DNA of 64,000 nt from contig CAWEPH010000001.1 of the NCBI GenBank assembly GCA_963810915.1, forward strand, positions 248,001-312,000, read 5' to 3'. This DNA is from JAOUEA01 sp963810915 (GTDB lineage: Bacteria > Actinomycetota > UBA4738 > HRBIN12). Made by a program: the position numbers and the translations under genes. The notes below the pieces were generated by a model. It was not told the origin of the DNA, made no database searches, and saw nothing but the letters and a program-made list of their open reading frames with translations. Positions 55,400 to 64,000 of this stretch are shown here, one piece after another; position 1 is the first letter of the stretch; every line of letters begins with the position of its first letter.

Positions 55400-57429
55400 G
55401 CGCCGCCACGCAGGAGCGCGAGCGGGCCGAGGCGAAGCTTCGCGTCGAGGAGCTACGGGCGGAGATCGAGCATCACCGCTACCGCTACCACGTGCTCGAC
55501 GACCCCGAGGTCGCCGATGCGGAGTACGACGTCTTGATGCGAGAGCTCCGCGAGCTGGAGGACAGGTTCCCGGAGCTCCAGACCCCGGACTCGCCCACGC
55601 AGACGGTCGGGGGCGCGCCCGCGGCCCTCTTCGCGCCCGTCACCCACCGCGCGCCGATGCTCTCGCTCGACAACGCGTTCTCCCTCGTGGAGCTCGACGC
55701 CTGGTACGAACGCCTCCTGCGCGCCGGCGGCCAGGGGGCGCGGTTCGCGTGCGAGCTGAAGATCGACGGCGTCGCCTGCGCGCTCACTTACGAGCGGGGC
55801 CGGCTCACGAAGGCGGCGACCCGAGGCGACGGACGGGTGGGCGAGGACATCACGGCCAACGTCCGGACCGTTCAGGGCATCCCGCGCACGCTCGGCGTCG
55901 CCGAGGCACCCCCGATGATCGAGGTCCGCGGCGAGATCTATTTCCCCGTCAAGGGGTTCGAGGCACTGAACGAGCAGCTCACGGCCGACGGGCAGCGTCC
56001 GTTCTCGAACCCGCGCAACGCCGCGGCCGGGTCCCTGCGTCAGAAGGACCCGAAGGTGACGGCGTCGCGGCCGCTCCGGCTGTGGGTGCACTCGTTCGGG
56101 GCAGCCGAGGGCATCGCGTTCGACTCCCACCTGGGGTTCCTCACATGGGCCGCCGACGCCGCCCTGCCGGTCCCGCCCACGACCGAGGGGCGGGACTCGC
56201 TGGAGGGTGTGAAGGGGTTCCTGCAGCACTGGGAGGCTCACCGTCACAGCGTGGACTGGGAGATCGACGGCACGGTGATCAAGGTCGACCAGACCGACCT
56301 GCAGCGAGAGTTGGGGACCACGAGCCACGCTCCGCGATGGGCCATCGCGTACAAGTTCCCACCGGAGGAACGCACCACGACCCTGGAACGCGTCGATGTC
56401 CACACCGGCCGCACCGGCAAGGTCACACCCTTCGCGGTGCTCGATCCGGTGTTCGTGGGCGGCGTCACCGTTACGTACGCGACCCTGCACAACGAGGACG
56501 AGGTGCATCGCAAGGACGTACGACCCAAGGACGCGGTGATCGTGCGCCGCGCGGGCGACGTGATCCCGGAGATCGTGGGTCCGGTGCTTTCCAAGCGGAA
56601 GCGGGGCGCGCGCAGGTGGAAGATGCCCACCGCCTGCCCCTCGTGCGGTACGGCGCTCGTGCGCCGCGAGGGCGAGGCGGACTGGCGGTGCCCGAACAAG
56701 CGCGGCTGCCCCAGCCAGGGCATCGAATGGCTCTTCCACTTCGCGGGGCGGGGCGCCATGGACATCGAGCACCTCGGCTACATGACCGTGATGCGTCTCC
56801 TCGAAGCGGGGCTGATCGAGGATCCCGCCGACATCTACGCCCTCGACGCGCAGAAGCTCGGTCAGCTCCCGGGGTTCAAGGACAAGGCCATCGCCAACGT
56901 GCTCTCCCAGGTCGAGGTCTCGAAGGATCGGCCCATCTGGCGCCTCCTGGTGGGTCTGAACATCCGTCACGTCGGCTCGCACGTCGCCCAGGTGCTCGCA
57001 CGCGCGTTCGGTTCGATCGACGCGCTCGCCGCCGCCTCCGAGGACGAGATCGACGCGGTGCCGGAGATCGGGCCGGAGATCGCCGCGACCGTAGCGGAGT
57101 GGTTCGCCGAGGGTGAGAACCGGGCGCTGATCGAGAAGCTGCGCGCGGCCGGGGTGCGCATGGCCGATGAGCGGACCGCCGCCGAGGAGGGGCCACAGCC
57201 GCTCGCGGGCCTCTCCATCGTGCTGACCGGCGGGCTCGAGACGATGTCACGGGAGGAGGCGACCGAACGCGCCCAGGCCGCGGGCGCGCGCGTCTCCTCA
57301 GGGGTGTCCAAGAAGACGTCGTTCGTCGTGGCGGGCGAGAACCCCGGCACGAAGATGGCGAACGCGGAGGCGCTCGGTGTCGAGGTCATCGACGAACCCG
57401 AGTTCATCCGGCGGCTGGGGATATCGTGA
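55396..57429 (+). CDS. ligA: NAD-dependent DNA ligase
   Basis: Seals nicks in replication and repair, using NAD. Order: N-terminal Ia domain (HHRYRYHVLDDPEVADAEYD), adenylation domain with the nucleophilic Lys in KIDGVA near residue 121, OB fold, zinc finger (CPSCGTALV, CPNKRGCPSQ), helix-hairpin-helix region and a C-terminal BRCT domain (from about 595, GLSIVLTGG). Length 677. The start is TTG, overlapping the previous stop; the next GTG overlaps the ligA stop. Confidence 0.97.
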   Translation: MSAATQERERAEAKLRVEELRAEIEHHRYRYHVLDDPEVADAEYDVLMRELRELEDRFPELQTPDSPTQTVGGAPAALFAPVTHRAPMLSLDNAFSLVELDAWYERLLRAGGQGARFACELKIDGVACALTYERGRLTKAATRGDGRVGEDITANVRTVQGIPRTLGVAEAPPMIEVRGEIYFPVKGFEALNEQLTADGQRPFSNPRNAAAGSLRQKDPKVTASRPLRLWVHSFGAAEGIAFDSHLGFLTWAADAALPVPPTTEGRDSLEGVKGFLQHWEAHRHSVDWEIDGTVIKVDQTDLQRELGTTSHAPRWAIAYKFPPEERTTTLERVDVHTGRTGKVTPFAVLDPVFVGGVTVTYATLHNEDEVHRKDVRPKDAVIVRRAGDVIPEIVGPVLSKRKRGARRWKMPTACPSCGTALVRREGEADWRCPNKRGCPSQGIEWLFHFAGRGAMDIEHLGYMTVMRLLEAGLIEDPADIYALDAQKLGQLPGFKDKAIANVLSQVEVSKDRPIWRLLVGLNIRHVGSHVAQVLARAFGSIDALAAASEDEIDAVPEIGPEIAATVAEWFAEGENRALIEKLRAAGVRMADERTAAEEGPQPLAGLSIVLTGGLETMSREEATERAQAAGARVSSGVSKKTSFVVAGENPGTKMANAEALGVEVIDEPEFIRRLGIS

Positions 57430-58220
57430 AGCAGGATCTGTACCTGCGGTACCGGCGCTGGGAGCCGCTGATCCCCGTCGGCAAGGTCGTGGTCGGCCTG
57501 CTCGTCACGTGCGGCATCGTGGCCGTGATCCAGGCTGTGCAGGTGGCGGCGGACCTGGCGCACGGGACCGGCGTCACGGTCATCCTCGACCAGAGCGGCA
57601 GACAGATCCAGGATCAGATCGAGCCGGCCCCGCTCGGCCCCGTGGTCTCGCTGCTCACGCTCGGCACGGGCATCCTGTGGCTGATCTGGCAGCACAAGGC
57701 CCAGCGCGACCTCTACGCGCGCGGCGTCCCCGGTCTGCGCTACACCCCCGGGTGGGCGGTGGGCTGGTGGTTCGTGCCGCTGGCGAGCTTCGTGTTGCCC
57801 TACCTCTGCATGCGCGAGCTCTTCATCAACGCAGGGGTTGCGGCGGGAGGGATGCCTCCCCGGAGCCGCTCTGACTGGCGCGTGCCCGCGTGGTGGATCG
57901 CCTACCTGGGCTCGAGCCTCCTGCTCGTCGTCGCGTTCGTTCCGCTGCTTGGCGCCGTGCTCGCGTCCGTCGGCGACCAGGTCGAGACGAACCCCGACCA
58001 CGTGGTCGTGACGATCTCGGCCGGCGCGATCCACGCCGCGCGGATCTGGGCCATCGTGGCGGACCTGGTGAAGGTGGGCGCCGCCGCGCTCGCCGCGTGG
58101 GTGGTGTGGACGATCAGCGCTCGGGAAGATGCGGTGGTGCGACCGGAGGCCGTCGCCGTTCCGTGGCCCGGCGCCCCGGCGGGTAGCCTCCCGTTCGTCC
58201 CTCCGCGGCCCGACCTGTAG
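57426..58220 (+). CDS. DUF4328-type membrane protein
   Basis: A 264-residue protein with about five membrane segments and the Trp-rich block PGWAVGWWFVPLASFVLPY, followed by SDWRVPAWWIAYLG, both typical of DUF4328. A Pro-rich C-terminus follows (SLPFVPPRPDL). It is translationally coupled to ligA (GTGA overlap). No function is known. Confidence 0.75.
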   Translation: MKQDLYLRYRRWEPLIPVGKVVVGLLVTCGIVAVIQAVQVAADLAHGTGVTVILDQSGRQIQDQIEPAPLGPVVSLLTLGTGILWLIWQHKAQRDLYARGVPGLRYTPGWAVGWWFVPLASFVLPYLCMRELFINAGVAAGGMPPRSRSDWRVPAWWIAYLGSSLLLVVAFVPLLGAVLASVGDQVETNPDHVVVTISAGAIHAARIWAIVADLVKVGAAALAAWVVWTISAREDAVVRPEAVAVPWPGAPAGSLPFVPPRPDL

Positions 58221-58234
58221 GGAACGACCCCGGC

Positions 58235-58240
58235 TAGACT
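58235..58240 (+). promoter_or_regulatory. -10 element TAGACT, leaderless start of gatC-gatA
   Basis: TAGACT ends 7 bases before the ATG at 58248. No ribosome binding site. Confidence 0.5.
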
Positions 58241-58247
58241 GGCCGCC

Positions 58248-58541
58248 ATGCCGGTGGAGATCGACATCGATCACGTCGCGAAGCTCGCCCGCCTCGGACT
58301 CACGGACGGGGAGAGGGCGCGACTACGCGAGCAGCTCGGTCTGATCCTCGAGCATGCCGCGAAGGTCGGGGAGGTGGCGGCCGCGGACGTGCCTCCCACG
58401 GCGTATGCGATCCCACGGGTCAACGAGCTCCGCGACGACGAGCCCCAGCCCTCGCTCACCCACGAGGCCGCGATGGCGAACGCTCCGGCCGAGGCCGACG
58501 GCCGGTTCAAGGTGCCGAAGATCGCGGAGACGGGCGCCTGA
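58248..58541 (+). CDS. gatC: Glu/Asp-tRNA amidotransferase subunit C
   Basis: Small subunit of the GatCAB complex that converts mischarged Glu-tRNA(Gln) or Asp-tRNA(Asn) to the correct amides; it wraps around GatA and GatB. DIDHVAKLARLGLTDGE at the N-terminus and LRDDEPQPSL near 63 are diagnostic. Length 97. The stop overlaps the gatA start. Confidence 0.95.
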   Translation: MPVEIDIDHVAKLARLGLTDGERARLREQLGLILEHAAKVGEVAAADVPPTAYAIPRVNELRDDEPQPSLTHEAAMANAPAEADGRFKVPKIAETGA

Positions 58542-60010
58542 TGGCTGAGCTCTGCGACCTGACCGGCTCCGAACTCTCGGCTCAGCTGTCCGCCGGCGCT
58601 ATCACGGCGGTCGAGCTCGCGGAGTCGGCGCTCGCGCGGGTCGCGGCGGTCGACGACCGGGTGAAGGCGTTCCTCACGCGCACGCCCGAGGTGGCCCTCG
58701 AGCGCGCTGCGGAACTCGACGTGTATCGCTCCACGGGCGCGCCGCTCGGCGCTGTCGCCGGCATCCCGATCGCGCTCAAGGACGTGCTCGCGACGAACGG
58801 CATCCGCACCACGTGCGGGTCGAAGATCCTCGAGACCTACACGCCTCCGTACGACTGCACCGCGTGGACCCGCCTGTCCGGAGCCGGTGCCACGCTGATC
58901 GGCAAGACCAACTGCGACGAGTTCGCGATGGGCTCCTCCAACGAGAACTCGGCCTTCGGACCCGTGCACAATCCCTGGGACCTCGAGCGGGTCCCCGGGG
59001 GGTCATCGGGTGGATCTGCCGCAGCCGTGGCGGCGGGCGAGGTCGTGTGGGCCCTCGGCACGGATACCGGCGGCTCCGTCCGCCAACCCGCATCCCTCAC
59101 GGGCGTGGTGGGCCTGAAGCCTACCTACGGCCTGATCAGCCGCTACGGGCTCATCGCCTTCGCCTCCAGCCTGGACACCGTGGGGACGTTCACGCGTAGC
59201 GTGCGTGACGCAGCGTCGCTGCTGAACACGCTCGCCGGCAAGGACCAGCGGGACGCCACCAGCCTGGAGATCGAACCGACGGACTTCGCGGCGGGGCTCG
59301 ACGAAGGCGTCGACGGTCTCCGGGTGGGCGTGGTGGCGGAGGCGTTCGGCCAGGGTGTCGAGGCGGACGTCGCGGCGTCGGTGCGCGCGGCGGTCGAGCG
59401 GCTCTCGGGCCTGGGGGCCTCGGTGGGCGAGGTCGCGCTCCCGCATGCCGAGTACGCGCTCTCCGCGTACTACCTGATCGCACCGTCGGAGGCCTCCTCC
59501 AACCTGGCCCGCTACGACGGGGTGCGCTACGGCCTGCGCGAGGACGGAACCGACTCGATCGAGATGATGATCCGCACCCGCGGCGCAGGGTTCGGGCCGG
59601 AGGTGAAGCGGCGCATCATGCTCGGCACCTACGCGCTGTCCGCCGGCTACTACGACGCCTACTACGGCCAGGCGCAGAAGGTGCGCACGTTGATCATCCG
59701 CGACTACGCGGCCGCCTTCGCCGACTTCGACGTCCTCGTGTCGCCCACCTCGCCCACGACGGCGTTCCGGATCGGCGAGAAGGCCGACGACCCGATGGCG
59801 ATGTACCTGAACGACATCTTCACGATCCCCGCCAACCTCGCCGGGGTGCCCGCGGTCAGCGTCCCGTGCGGGCTGGACTCAACGGGGCTCCCGATCGGGC
59901 TGCAGCTCACCGCGCCCGTCCTGGGCGAGCGCACCCTCCTGCGGGCCGCGGCCGCTCTCGAGGCCGACCTCGGACTCGAGCTCCGGCCGCCCCTGCTCGC
60001 CGGGGTCTGA
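58541..60010 (+). CDS. gatA: Glu/Asp-tRNA amidotransferase subunit A
   Basis: Amidase-signature enzyme that releases ammonia from glutamine. The catalytic Ser-cisSer-Lys triad is in PIALKDVL (Lys) and GGSSGGSAAAVAAG (the two Ser). Length 489. The last 132 bases overlap the end of the convergent EamA gene. gatB lies beyond that gene, so gatCA and gatB are separated here. Confidence 0.96.
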   Translation: MAELCDLTGSELSAQLSAGAITAVELAESALARVAAVDDRVKAFLTRTPEVALERAAELDVYRSTGAPLGAVAGIPIALKDVLATNGIRTTCGSKILETYTPPYDCTAWTRLSGAGATLIGKTNCDEFAMGSSNENSAFGPVHNPWDLERVPGGSSGGSAAAVAAGEVVWALGTDTGGSVRQPASLTGVVGLKPTYGLISRYGLIAFASSLDTVGTFTRSVRDAASLLNTLAGKDQRDATSLEIEPTDFAAGLDEGVDGLRVGVVAEAFGQGVEADVAASVRAAVERLSGLGASVGEVALPHAEYALSAYYLIAPSEASSNLARYDGVRYGLREDGTDSIEMMIRTRGAGFGPEVKRRIMLGTYALSAGYYDAYYGQAQKVRTLIIRDYAAAFADFDVLVSPTSPTTAFRIGEKADDPMAMYLNDIFTIPANLAGVPAVSVPCGLDSTGLPIGLQLTAPVLGERTLLRAAAALEADLGLELRPPLLAGV

Positions 60011-60961
60011 TCCGTCGGCCACCAGCTCGCCGGTGGTCACGCTGCCCGGATCCTCGCGCTGGGGACCACCTGCGGAGACGATCAGCGCGACCGAGACGAG
60101 GATCACCCCTCCCGCCACGAGGACCCGGGGGGAGACCGTCTCGTTCAGCAGCAGCCATCCGAGGGAAACCGCGACGACGGGGTTCACGTACGCGTAGGTG
60201 GATACGAGCGAGGTGCGGGCGTTCCGCAGCAGCCACAGGTAGGCGCTGAACGCCACGCCCGAACCGAAGACGATCAGGTACAGGAGGCCCACCCAGGACT
60301 CGCGCGAGACCTGCGAGAGGTGGAACCCGTGGAGCTCGCCCGTGCCGACCGCCACCAGGAAGATCACGACGCCGCCCGCGAGCTGTTGCATCGAGCTGGC
60401 CATCAGGGGGTGCTCAGGCAGCGGCGCCTTGCGGGCGAAGAGGGAGCCGCAGGCCCACGAGAGCGAGGCGCCGACCGCGAGGAGCAGGCCGGCGAGGGAC
60501 ACCGCGTCGACGGTCGCCGACCCCCCCACGAGGAGTGCGGCGCCGGCGAAGCCCATCACCAAGCCGACCACGACGCGCCATCCCAGCGGTGCGCTCCGCA
60601 GGAGCACGCGATCGAAGAGGGCCAACCAGATGGGAACCAGGGCGATGATCAACGAGACCGTGCCGGTGGGCACCGAGCGCTCGGACCAGGCGACCACGGT
60701 GTTGCCGCCCAGCAGCAGGAGGGTTCCGATGATCGTGGCCGAGCGCCAGTGGACGCGAACCGGACGCTCCGTCGTCAGCCGGCGCGAGAGCAGGTACATC
60801 AGGCTGCCCGCGATGAGGAAGCGGATCGCCGCGCCCAGAGCGGTGGGCATCGTGCGGTTCACGCGCTCGATCCCCAGATAGGTCGTGCCCCAGAAGAAGT
60901 AGACGGTGATCAGCGCGAGCCAGATCTTGGCCGTGCTCGGCGCAGCCCTCCCTCCGCTCAT
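59879..60961 (-). CDS. EamA/DMT-family transporter
   Basis: Drug/metabolite transporter with two EamA repeats and ten membrane segments (AKIWLALITVYFFWGTTYLG at the start, ASLSWACGSLFARK opening the second half). Substrate unknown. The ATG at 60961 lies 6 bases after TATCCT. The membrane part ends near ILVSVALIVSAG (about residue 305). The remaining hydrophilic tail of about 50 residues runs antisense into gatA for 132 bases, so the true stop may have been lost or the tail may be tolerated. Confidence 0.87.
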   Translation of the reverse strand: MSGGRAAPSTAKIWLALITVYFFWGTTYLGIERVNRTMPTALGAAIRFLIAGSLMYLLSRRLTTERPVRVHWRSATIIGTLLLLGGNTVVAWSERSVPTGTVSLIIALVPIWLALFDRVLLRSAPLGWRVVVGLVMGFAGAALLVGGSATVDAVSLAGLLLAVGASLSWACGSLFARKAPLPEHPLMASSMQQLAGGVVIFLVAVGTGELHGFHLSQVSRESWVGLLYLIVFGSGVAFSAYLWLLRNARTSLVSTYAYVNPVVAVSLGWLLLNETVSPRVLVAGGVILVSVALIVSAGGPQREDPGSVTTGELVADGSDPGEQGRPELESEVGLESGRGPQEGALAQDGRGELQPDREPR

Positions 60962-60967
60962 CGGGTC

Positions 60968-60973
60968 AGGATA
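60968..60973 (-). promoter_or_regulatory. -10 element TATCCT, leaderless start of the EamA gene
   Basis: On the minus strand TATCCT ends 6 bases before the ATG at 60961. Confidence 0.45.
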
Positions 60974-61055
60974 GGTGCCGTGCTGCCCTGCAGGCCTTCG
61001 TGTTGCGCAGACAGGAACGATGCGACGACGGCGACGCGCGTGAAACCGGCTCCGG

Positions 61056-61061
61056 TAGGCT
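61056..61061 (+). promoter_or_regulatory. -10 element TAGGCT, leaderless start of gatB
   Basis: TAGGCT ends 6 bases before the GTG at 61068. No ribosome binding site. Confidence 0.5.
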
Positions 61062-61067
61062 GGGCGC

Positions 61068-62522
61068 GTGAACGGATACGAAGCCGTCATCGGGCTCGAA
61101 TGCCACGTCGAGTTGGACACGCGCACCAAGATGTTCTGCGGGTGCCGCGTCGAGTTCGGGGTCGAGCCCAACACCAACGTGTGTCCCGTGTGCCTGGGTC
61201 ACCCGGGGTCGTTGCCGGTCCCCAACCGCGAAGCGATCGAGCGGATCATCAAGATCGGGCTGGCGCTGGATTGCGCGATCGCGCCGCAGTCGCTCTTCCA
61301 TCGGAAGAACTACTTCTATCCGGACATGCCCAAGGACTACCAGATCAGCCAATACGACTTGCCAATCTGCGTGGGCGGCCATCTCGACGTGGACCTGCCG
61401 GACGGCACCACGAAACGCGTCGGCATCACCCGTGTCCATATGGAGGAGGACACGGGCAAGACCACGCACGGGAGCACGAGCGGCCGGATCCACGAGGCGG
61501 ACTACGCCCTCGTGGACTTCAACCGGGCCGGCACGCCGCTCGTGGAGTGCGTGAGCGAACCGGATATGCGCAGCCCCGATGAAGCCGGCGCCTACCTCCG
61601 CGAGCTGCGGGCCACCATCGAGGCCCTCGACGTCTCCGACGTGCGGATGGAGGAGGGGTCGCTGCGGTGCGACGCCAACGTCTCGCTCCGCCCGGTCGGC
61701 CAGGAGGCGTTCGGCACGAAGGTGGAGATCAAGAACATGAACTCGATCCGCTCGCTCGAGCGGGCGCTCGTCTACGAGATCGAACGGCAGACGAAAGCGC
61801 TCGAGAACGGCGAGGCCATCGTCCAGGAGACCCGTCACTGGGACGAGGACGCGGGCGCAACCCGATCGATGCGCTCCAAGGAAGAGGCTTTCGACTACCG
61901 CTACTTCCCGGAGCCCGACATCCCGCCCCTCGAGCCGTCGGCAGCGTGGGTTGAGGAGATCCGCGCGAGCTTGCCGGAGCTGCCGCGCGCCCGTCGGGCG
62001 CGCTACGAGGAAGCCTTCGGGCTCAAGCCCGAGGTCGCCCGTGTGCTCGTGGGGGACCGCGCTTCCTCGGCGCTGTTCGAGGGGACCGTGGCGCTCGGTG
62101 CGCCCGCGGACAAGGCCGCCAACTGGGTGACGCAGGACTTCGCGGGCTTGCTGAACAAACACGGGGTCGACGCCCGCGATGCCAAGGTGACGCCGCGACA
62201 CCTCGCGGATCTGATCGAACTCCTCGGTGAGGACGCCGTGAGCGGTCAGGGCGCGAAACAGGCTCTCGAGGTGGCGTTCGAGACGGGCGACGACGTGGGC
62301 GCGATCGTGGAGCGCGAGGGTCTCGCGCAGGTGAGCGACGCCGGCGCCCTGGGCGCGATCGCCGACGAGGTCATCGTCGAGAACCCCGACGCCGTGGCGC
62401 AGTTCCGCGGCGGAAAGCAGGGCGTGATCGGCTTCCTCGTCGGGCAGGTCATGAAGAAGTCGGGCGGCGCCGCCAACCCGAAGCTCGCGCAGGAGCTGCT
62501 GCGCGAGCGACTCTCGGACTAG
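61068..62522 (+). CDS. gatB: Glu/Asp-tRNA amidotransferase subunit B
   Basis: Kinase/tRNA-binding subunit of GatCAB that activates the carboxylate with ATP. Opening motif YEAVIGLECHVELDTRTKMF, zinc-type Cys residues in FCGCR and NVCPVCLGHPG, and DFNRAGTPLVE are conserved; the C-terminal YqeY-like helical tail ends in PKLAQELLRERL. Length 484. GTG start, apparently leaderless. Confidence 0.97.
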   Translation: MNGYEAVIGLECHVELDTRTKMFCGCRVEFGVEPNTNVCPVCLGHPGSLPVPNREAIERIIKIGLALDCAIAPQSLFHRKNYFYPDMPKDYQISQYDLPICVGGHLDVDLPDGTTKRVGITRVHMEEDTGKTTHGSTSGRIHEADYALVDFNRAGTPLVECVSEPDMRSPDEAGAYLRELRATIEALDVSDVRMEEGSLRCDANVSLRPVGQEAFGTKVEIKNMNSIRSLERALVYEIERQTKALENGEAIVQETRHWDEDAGATRSMRSKEEAFDYRYFPEPDIPPLEPSAAWVEEIRASLPELPRARRARYEEAFGLKPEVARVLVGDRASSALFEGTVALGAPADKAANWVTQDFAGLLNKHGVDARDAKVTPRHLADLIELLGEDAVSGQGAKQALEVAFETGDDVGAIVEREGLAQVSDAGALGAIADEVIVENPDAVAQFRGGKQGVIGFLVGQVMKKSGGAANPKLAQELLRERLSD

Positions 62523-62536
62523 CTCGGAGCGGCCCC

Positions 62537-63811
62537 GTGCGGGTGCCGCCGGAGAAGCCGAGACACATTCCGCTGTGGCAGCTGGCGGCGCTGGGGGTAG
62601 TGCGCGGCCTGCAGGGGCTCGTGTTCCCCCTGCGGCGCATGTGGCGCTCCCGGGACCCGCTCGACACCTACGGTCTCTGCCACATGACCTCGGTGGCGGG
62701 CGACGCCCTCCTCGCCATCGCGCTCGCGGACTCGATCTTCTTCTCGCTCCCGGTGCACGACGCGAAGCTGAAGGTCGCGGCGTACCTGTTCCTCACGATG
62801 CTCCCCCTCGCGCTCGCCGGGCCGCTGTTGGTGCCGTTGCTGGACCGCGCCGGTCCGCGCCGAGCGATCATCTTCGGAGCGGCCGCCGGCCGTGCGGCCG
62901 TCGCCCTCTACGCCGCGCCGCGCTTCGGCACGCTGCTGCTCTTCCCCAGCGCCCTCATCATCCTGGTGCTCTCCAAGGTGCACGCGATCACGAAGAACGG
63001 ACTCACGACGGCATACGCCGCGCAGCAGGAGGGGCTGATGCGCGCCAACGCGCGGCTCGGACGGATCGCCGTGGCGGGTGCGGTGGTGGCGGCGCCCCTC
63101 GGGTACCTCTTCCTGAAGATCTGGGGGTCGGCCGGTCCGCTCTACCTTGCTGCGATCGCCTACGCGGGCTCCGCGCTGTTGACCCTTCGGCTGCCGCATC
63201 CGGGGACCAAGGGGCAGGTGCGGCGCGAGGTGGGCCCGCGCGGGCGGATCAAAGCCCTCACCGTGCCGGCGATCGGCGCCGTGGGGATGCGCGCGGCGAG
63301 TGGCTTCCTGCTGTTCCTGCTCGCCTTCTCGCTCGTGGAGAGCGGCGCACCGACGTATTGGTTCGCGGTCCTCGCCTTCGCCGGGGTTGCCGGCGGCTTC
63401 CTCGCCGACCTGCTGGCGCCGCGTCTGCCCACCGAGACGCGCGAAGAGGCGGTGGTGATCGCCTGCGTCTCCGCCGCATGCATCGGCGCGGTGCTCGCCT
63501 TCGAGCTCTTCGGCCTGCCGCTGCTGACCGTGTACTGCTTGGTAGCCGGCGCGGCAGGTGAGTTCGGCAGGTTGGCCTTCCAGAGCTTGATGCAGCGTCG
63601 CGCGCCGGCGGGGGCACAGGGTCGGGTCTTCGTCCGCTACGAGGTGCTCTTCCAGCTGGCATGGGTGGCCGGAGCGTTCATCCCCGCGCTCCTGCCCATC
63701 GACTTCCGGCTGGGCATCCTCATCCTGGCCGCGTTCTACGGGGCCCTCGGCGTCGTCTCCGTGTACCGCCTCAGGCAGCGCACGCGCCGGGAGGAAGGCC
63801 CCGCCGACTAA
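62537..63811 (+). CDS. MFS-type membrane transporter
   Basis: A 424-residue protein with about twelve hydrophobic segments and a basic N-terminal 40 residues (LRRMWRSRDPLD). The pattern LLDRAGPRRAIIFGAAAGRA resembles the MFS loop 2-3 motif. Substrate unknown. GTG start 14 bases after gatB, so it may be cotranscribed. The stop codon is part of TAAGCT, a possible -10 for the next gene. Confidence 0.8.
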   Translation: MRVPPEKPRHIPLWQLAALGVVRGLQGLVFPLRRMWRSRDPLDTYGLCHMTSVAGDALLAIALADSIFFSLPVHDAKLKVAAYLFLTMLPLALAGPLLVPLLDRAGPRRAIIFGAAAGRAAVALYAAPRFGTLLLFPSALIILVLSKVHAITKNGLTTAYAAQQEGLMRANARLGRIAVAGAVVAAPLGYLFLKIWGSAGPLYLAAIAYAGSALLTLRLPHPGTKGQVRREVGPRGRIKALTVPAIGAVGMRAASGFLLFLLAFSLVESGAPTYWFAVLAFAGVAGGFLADLLAPRLPTETREEAVVIACVSAACIGAVLAFELFGLPLLTVYCLVAGAAGEFGRLAFQSLMQRRAPAGAQGRVFVRYEVLFQLAWVAGAFIPALLPIDFRLGILILAAFYGALGVVSVYRLRQRTRREEGPAD

Positions 63812-63823
63812 GCTCTGCCGGGA

Positions 63824-63842
63824 GCCCGCGGGGGTCGCGGGC
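63824..63842 (+). terminator. 7-bp GC hairpin before the Rieske gene
   Basis: GCCCGCG (63824-63830) pairs with CGCGGGC (63836-63842) over GGGGT. It may terminate the MFS gene or lie in the leader of the next one; TAAGCT at 63809-63814 is upstream. Confidence 0.4.
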
Positions 63843-63864
63843 CGCACACGCAAGGAGGTTGGGG

Positions 63865-64000
63865 ATGGCGGAGTTCGTCACCGTGGGGAAGGCCGATGAG
63901 ATCGCCGAGGGCGAGGCCAAGGCGTTCCCCGTCAACGGTCAGGAGATCGCGGTCTCCCGCGTCGACGGCGCGCTGGTGGCGTTCAGCGACATCTGCACGC
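63865..64000 (+). CDS. Rieske-type [2Fe-2S] ferredoxin, N-terminal part (cut by window end)
   Basis: 45 residues are visible, with EFVTVGKADEIAEGEAKAF and EIAVSRVDGALVAFSDICT, the usual run-up to the first Cys-x-His cluster motif of Rieske ferredoxins that serve dioxygenases or nitrite reductase. The iron-sulfur ligands after the first Cys are outside the window. AAGGAGG at 63852-63858 gives a strong ribosome binding site, unlike the leaderless genes nearby. Confidence 0.85.
   Translation, partial: MAEFVTVGKADEIAEGEAKAFPVNGQEIAVSRVDGALVAFSDICT

Overview
The window is high-GC, densely coded bacterial DNA and almost certainly comes from a non-model actinobacterium (Actinomycetota). The main evidence is gene order. 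argS, lysA, hom, thrC, thrB, rho, rpmE, prfA, prmC, a Sua5/TsaC gene, a wecA/rfe-type transferase, the atp operon and murA occur in the same order as the Rv1292-Rv1315 block of Mycobacterium tuberculosis. DivIVA, MarP, a MurA with Asp at the active-site Cys position, a Rho with a long Arg/Asp/Gln-rich insert and a Glu-type RpiB fit the same group. I see no rRNA, tRNA or CRISPR array.

Layout. 1-7.7 kb: end of argS, a lysA fused to an acetyltransferase, a minus-strand pair (RTX-repeat secreted protein and CapA-like protein), then hom-thrC-thrB. 7.7-9.4 kb: a decayed accessory patch with an integrase tail, an unknown gene, a frameshifted XRE-type regulator and an excisionase-like fragment. 9.4-15.3 kb: marP, an SDR, a calcineurin-type phosphoesterase, and an operon for cyclic 2,3-diphosphoglycerate synthetase, 2-phosphoglycerate kinase and a small transaldolase. 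15.3-25.3 kb: rho, rpmE, a DUF1385 gene, DivIVA, prfA, prmC, tsaC, a low-MW phosphatase, rpiB, glyA and wecA. 25.4-29.7 kb: a polyamine-type ABC importer (potADBC). 29.8-37.2 kb: the complete atp operon. 37.2-43.1 kb: murA, a CPBP protease, two SCP2-like proteins flanking a zinc alcohol dehydrogenase, a small membrane protein and a PrsW-like protease. 43.1-49.3 kb: meaB and methylmalonyl-CoA mutase, a cobalt/nickel ECF transporter (cbiM-cbiQ-cbiO) and a Fur-family regulator with a palindromic operator. 49.3-64 kb: an NmrA-like protein, an enoyl-CoA hydratase, two small zinc-ribbon proteins, a PabB-PabC fusion, mnmA, a UPF0280 protein, ligA, a DUF4328 protein, gatC-gatA, an EamA transporter, gatB, an MFS protein and the start of a Rieske ferredoxin.

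How the genes work together. The first block makes lysine, methionine and threonine precursors (LysA, Hom, ThrB, ThrC). The rho-prfA-prmC-tsaC genes serve transcription termination and translation. The CbiMQO transporter lies directly after a B12-dependent mutase and its chaperone, which suggests cobalt supply for B12. The cDPG operon, if real, would turn 2-phosphoglycerate into 2,3- and cyclic 2,3-diphosphoglycerate, known mainly from thermophilic methanogens.

Two window-wide patterns stand out. First, about 18 apparent single-base frameshifts interrupt conserved and essential genes (rho, prmC, tsaC, DivIVA, DUF1385, cpgS), nearly all between 10.7 and 21.2 kb and mostly +1. These look like sequence errors, and affected genes are given here as whole loci with the shift positions. 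Second, many transcription units start with a TANNNT hexamer only 6-9 bases before the start codon, the signature of leaderless transcripts.
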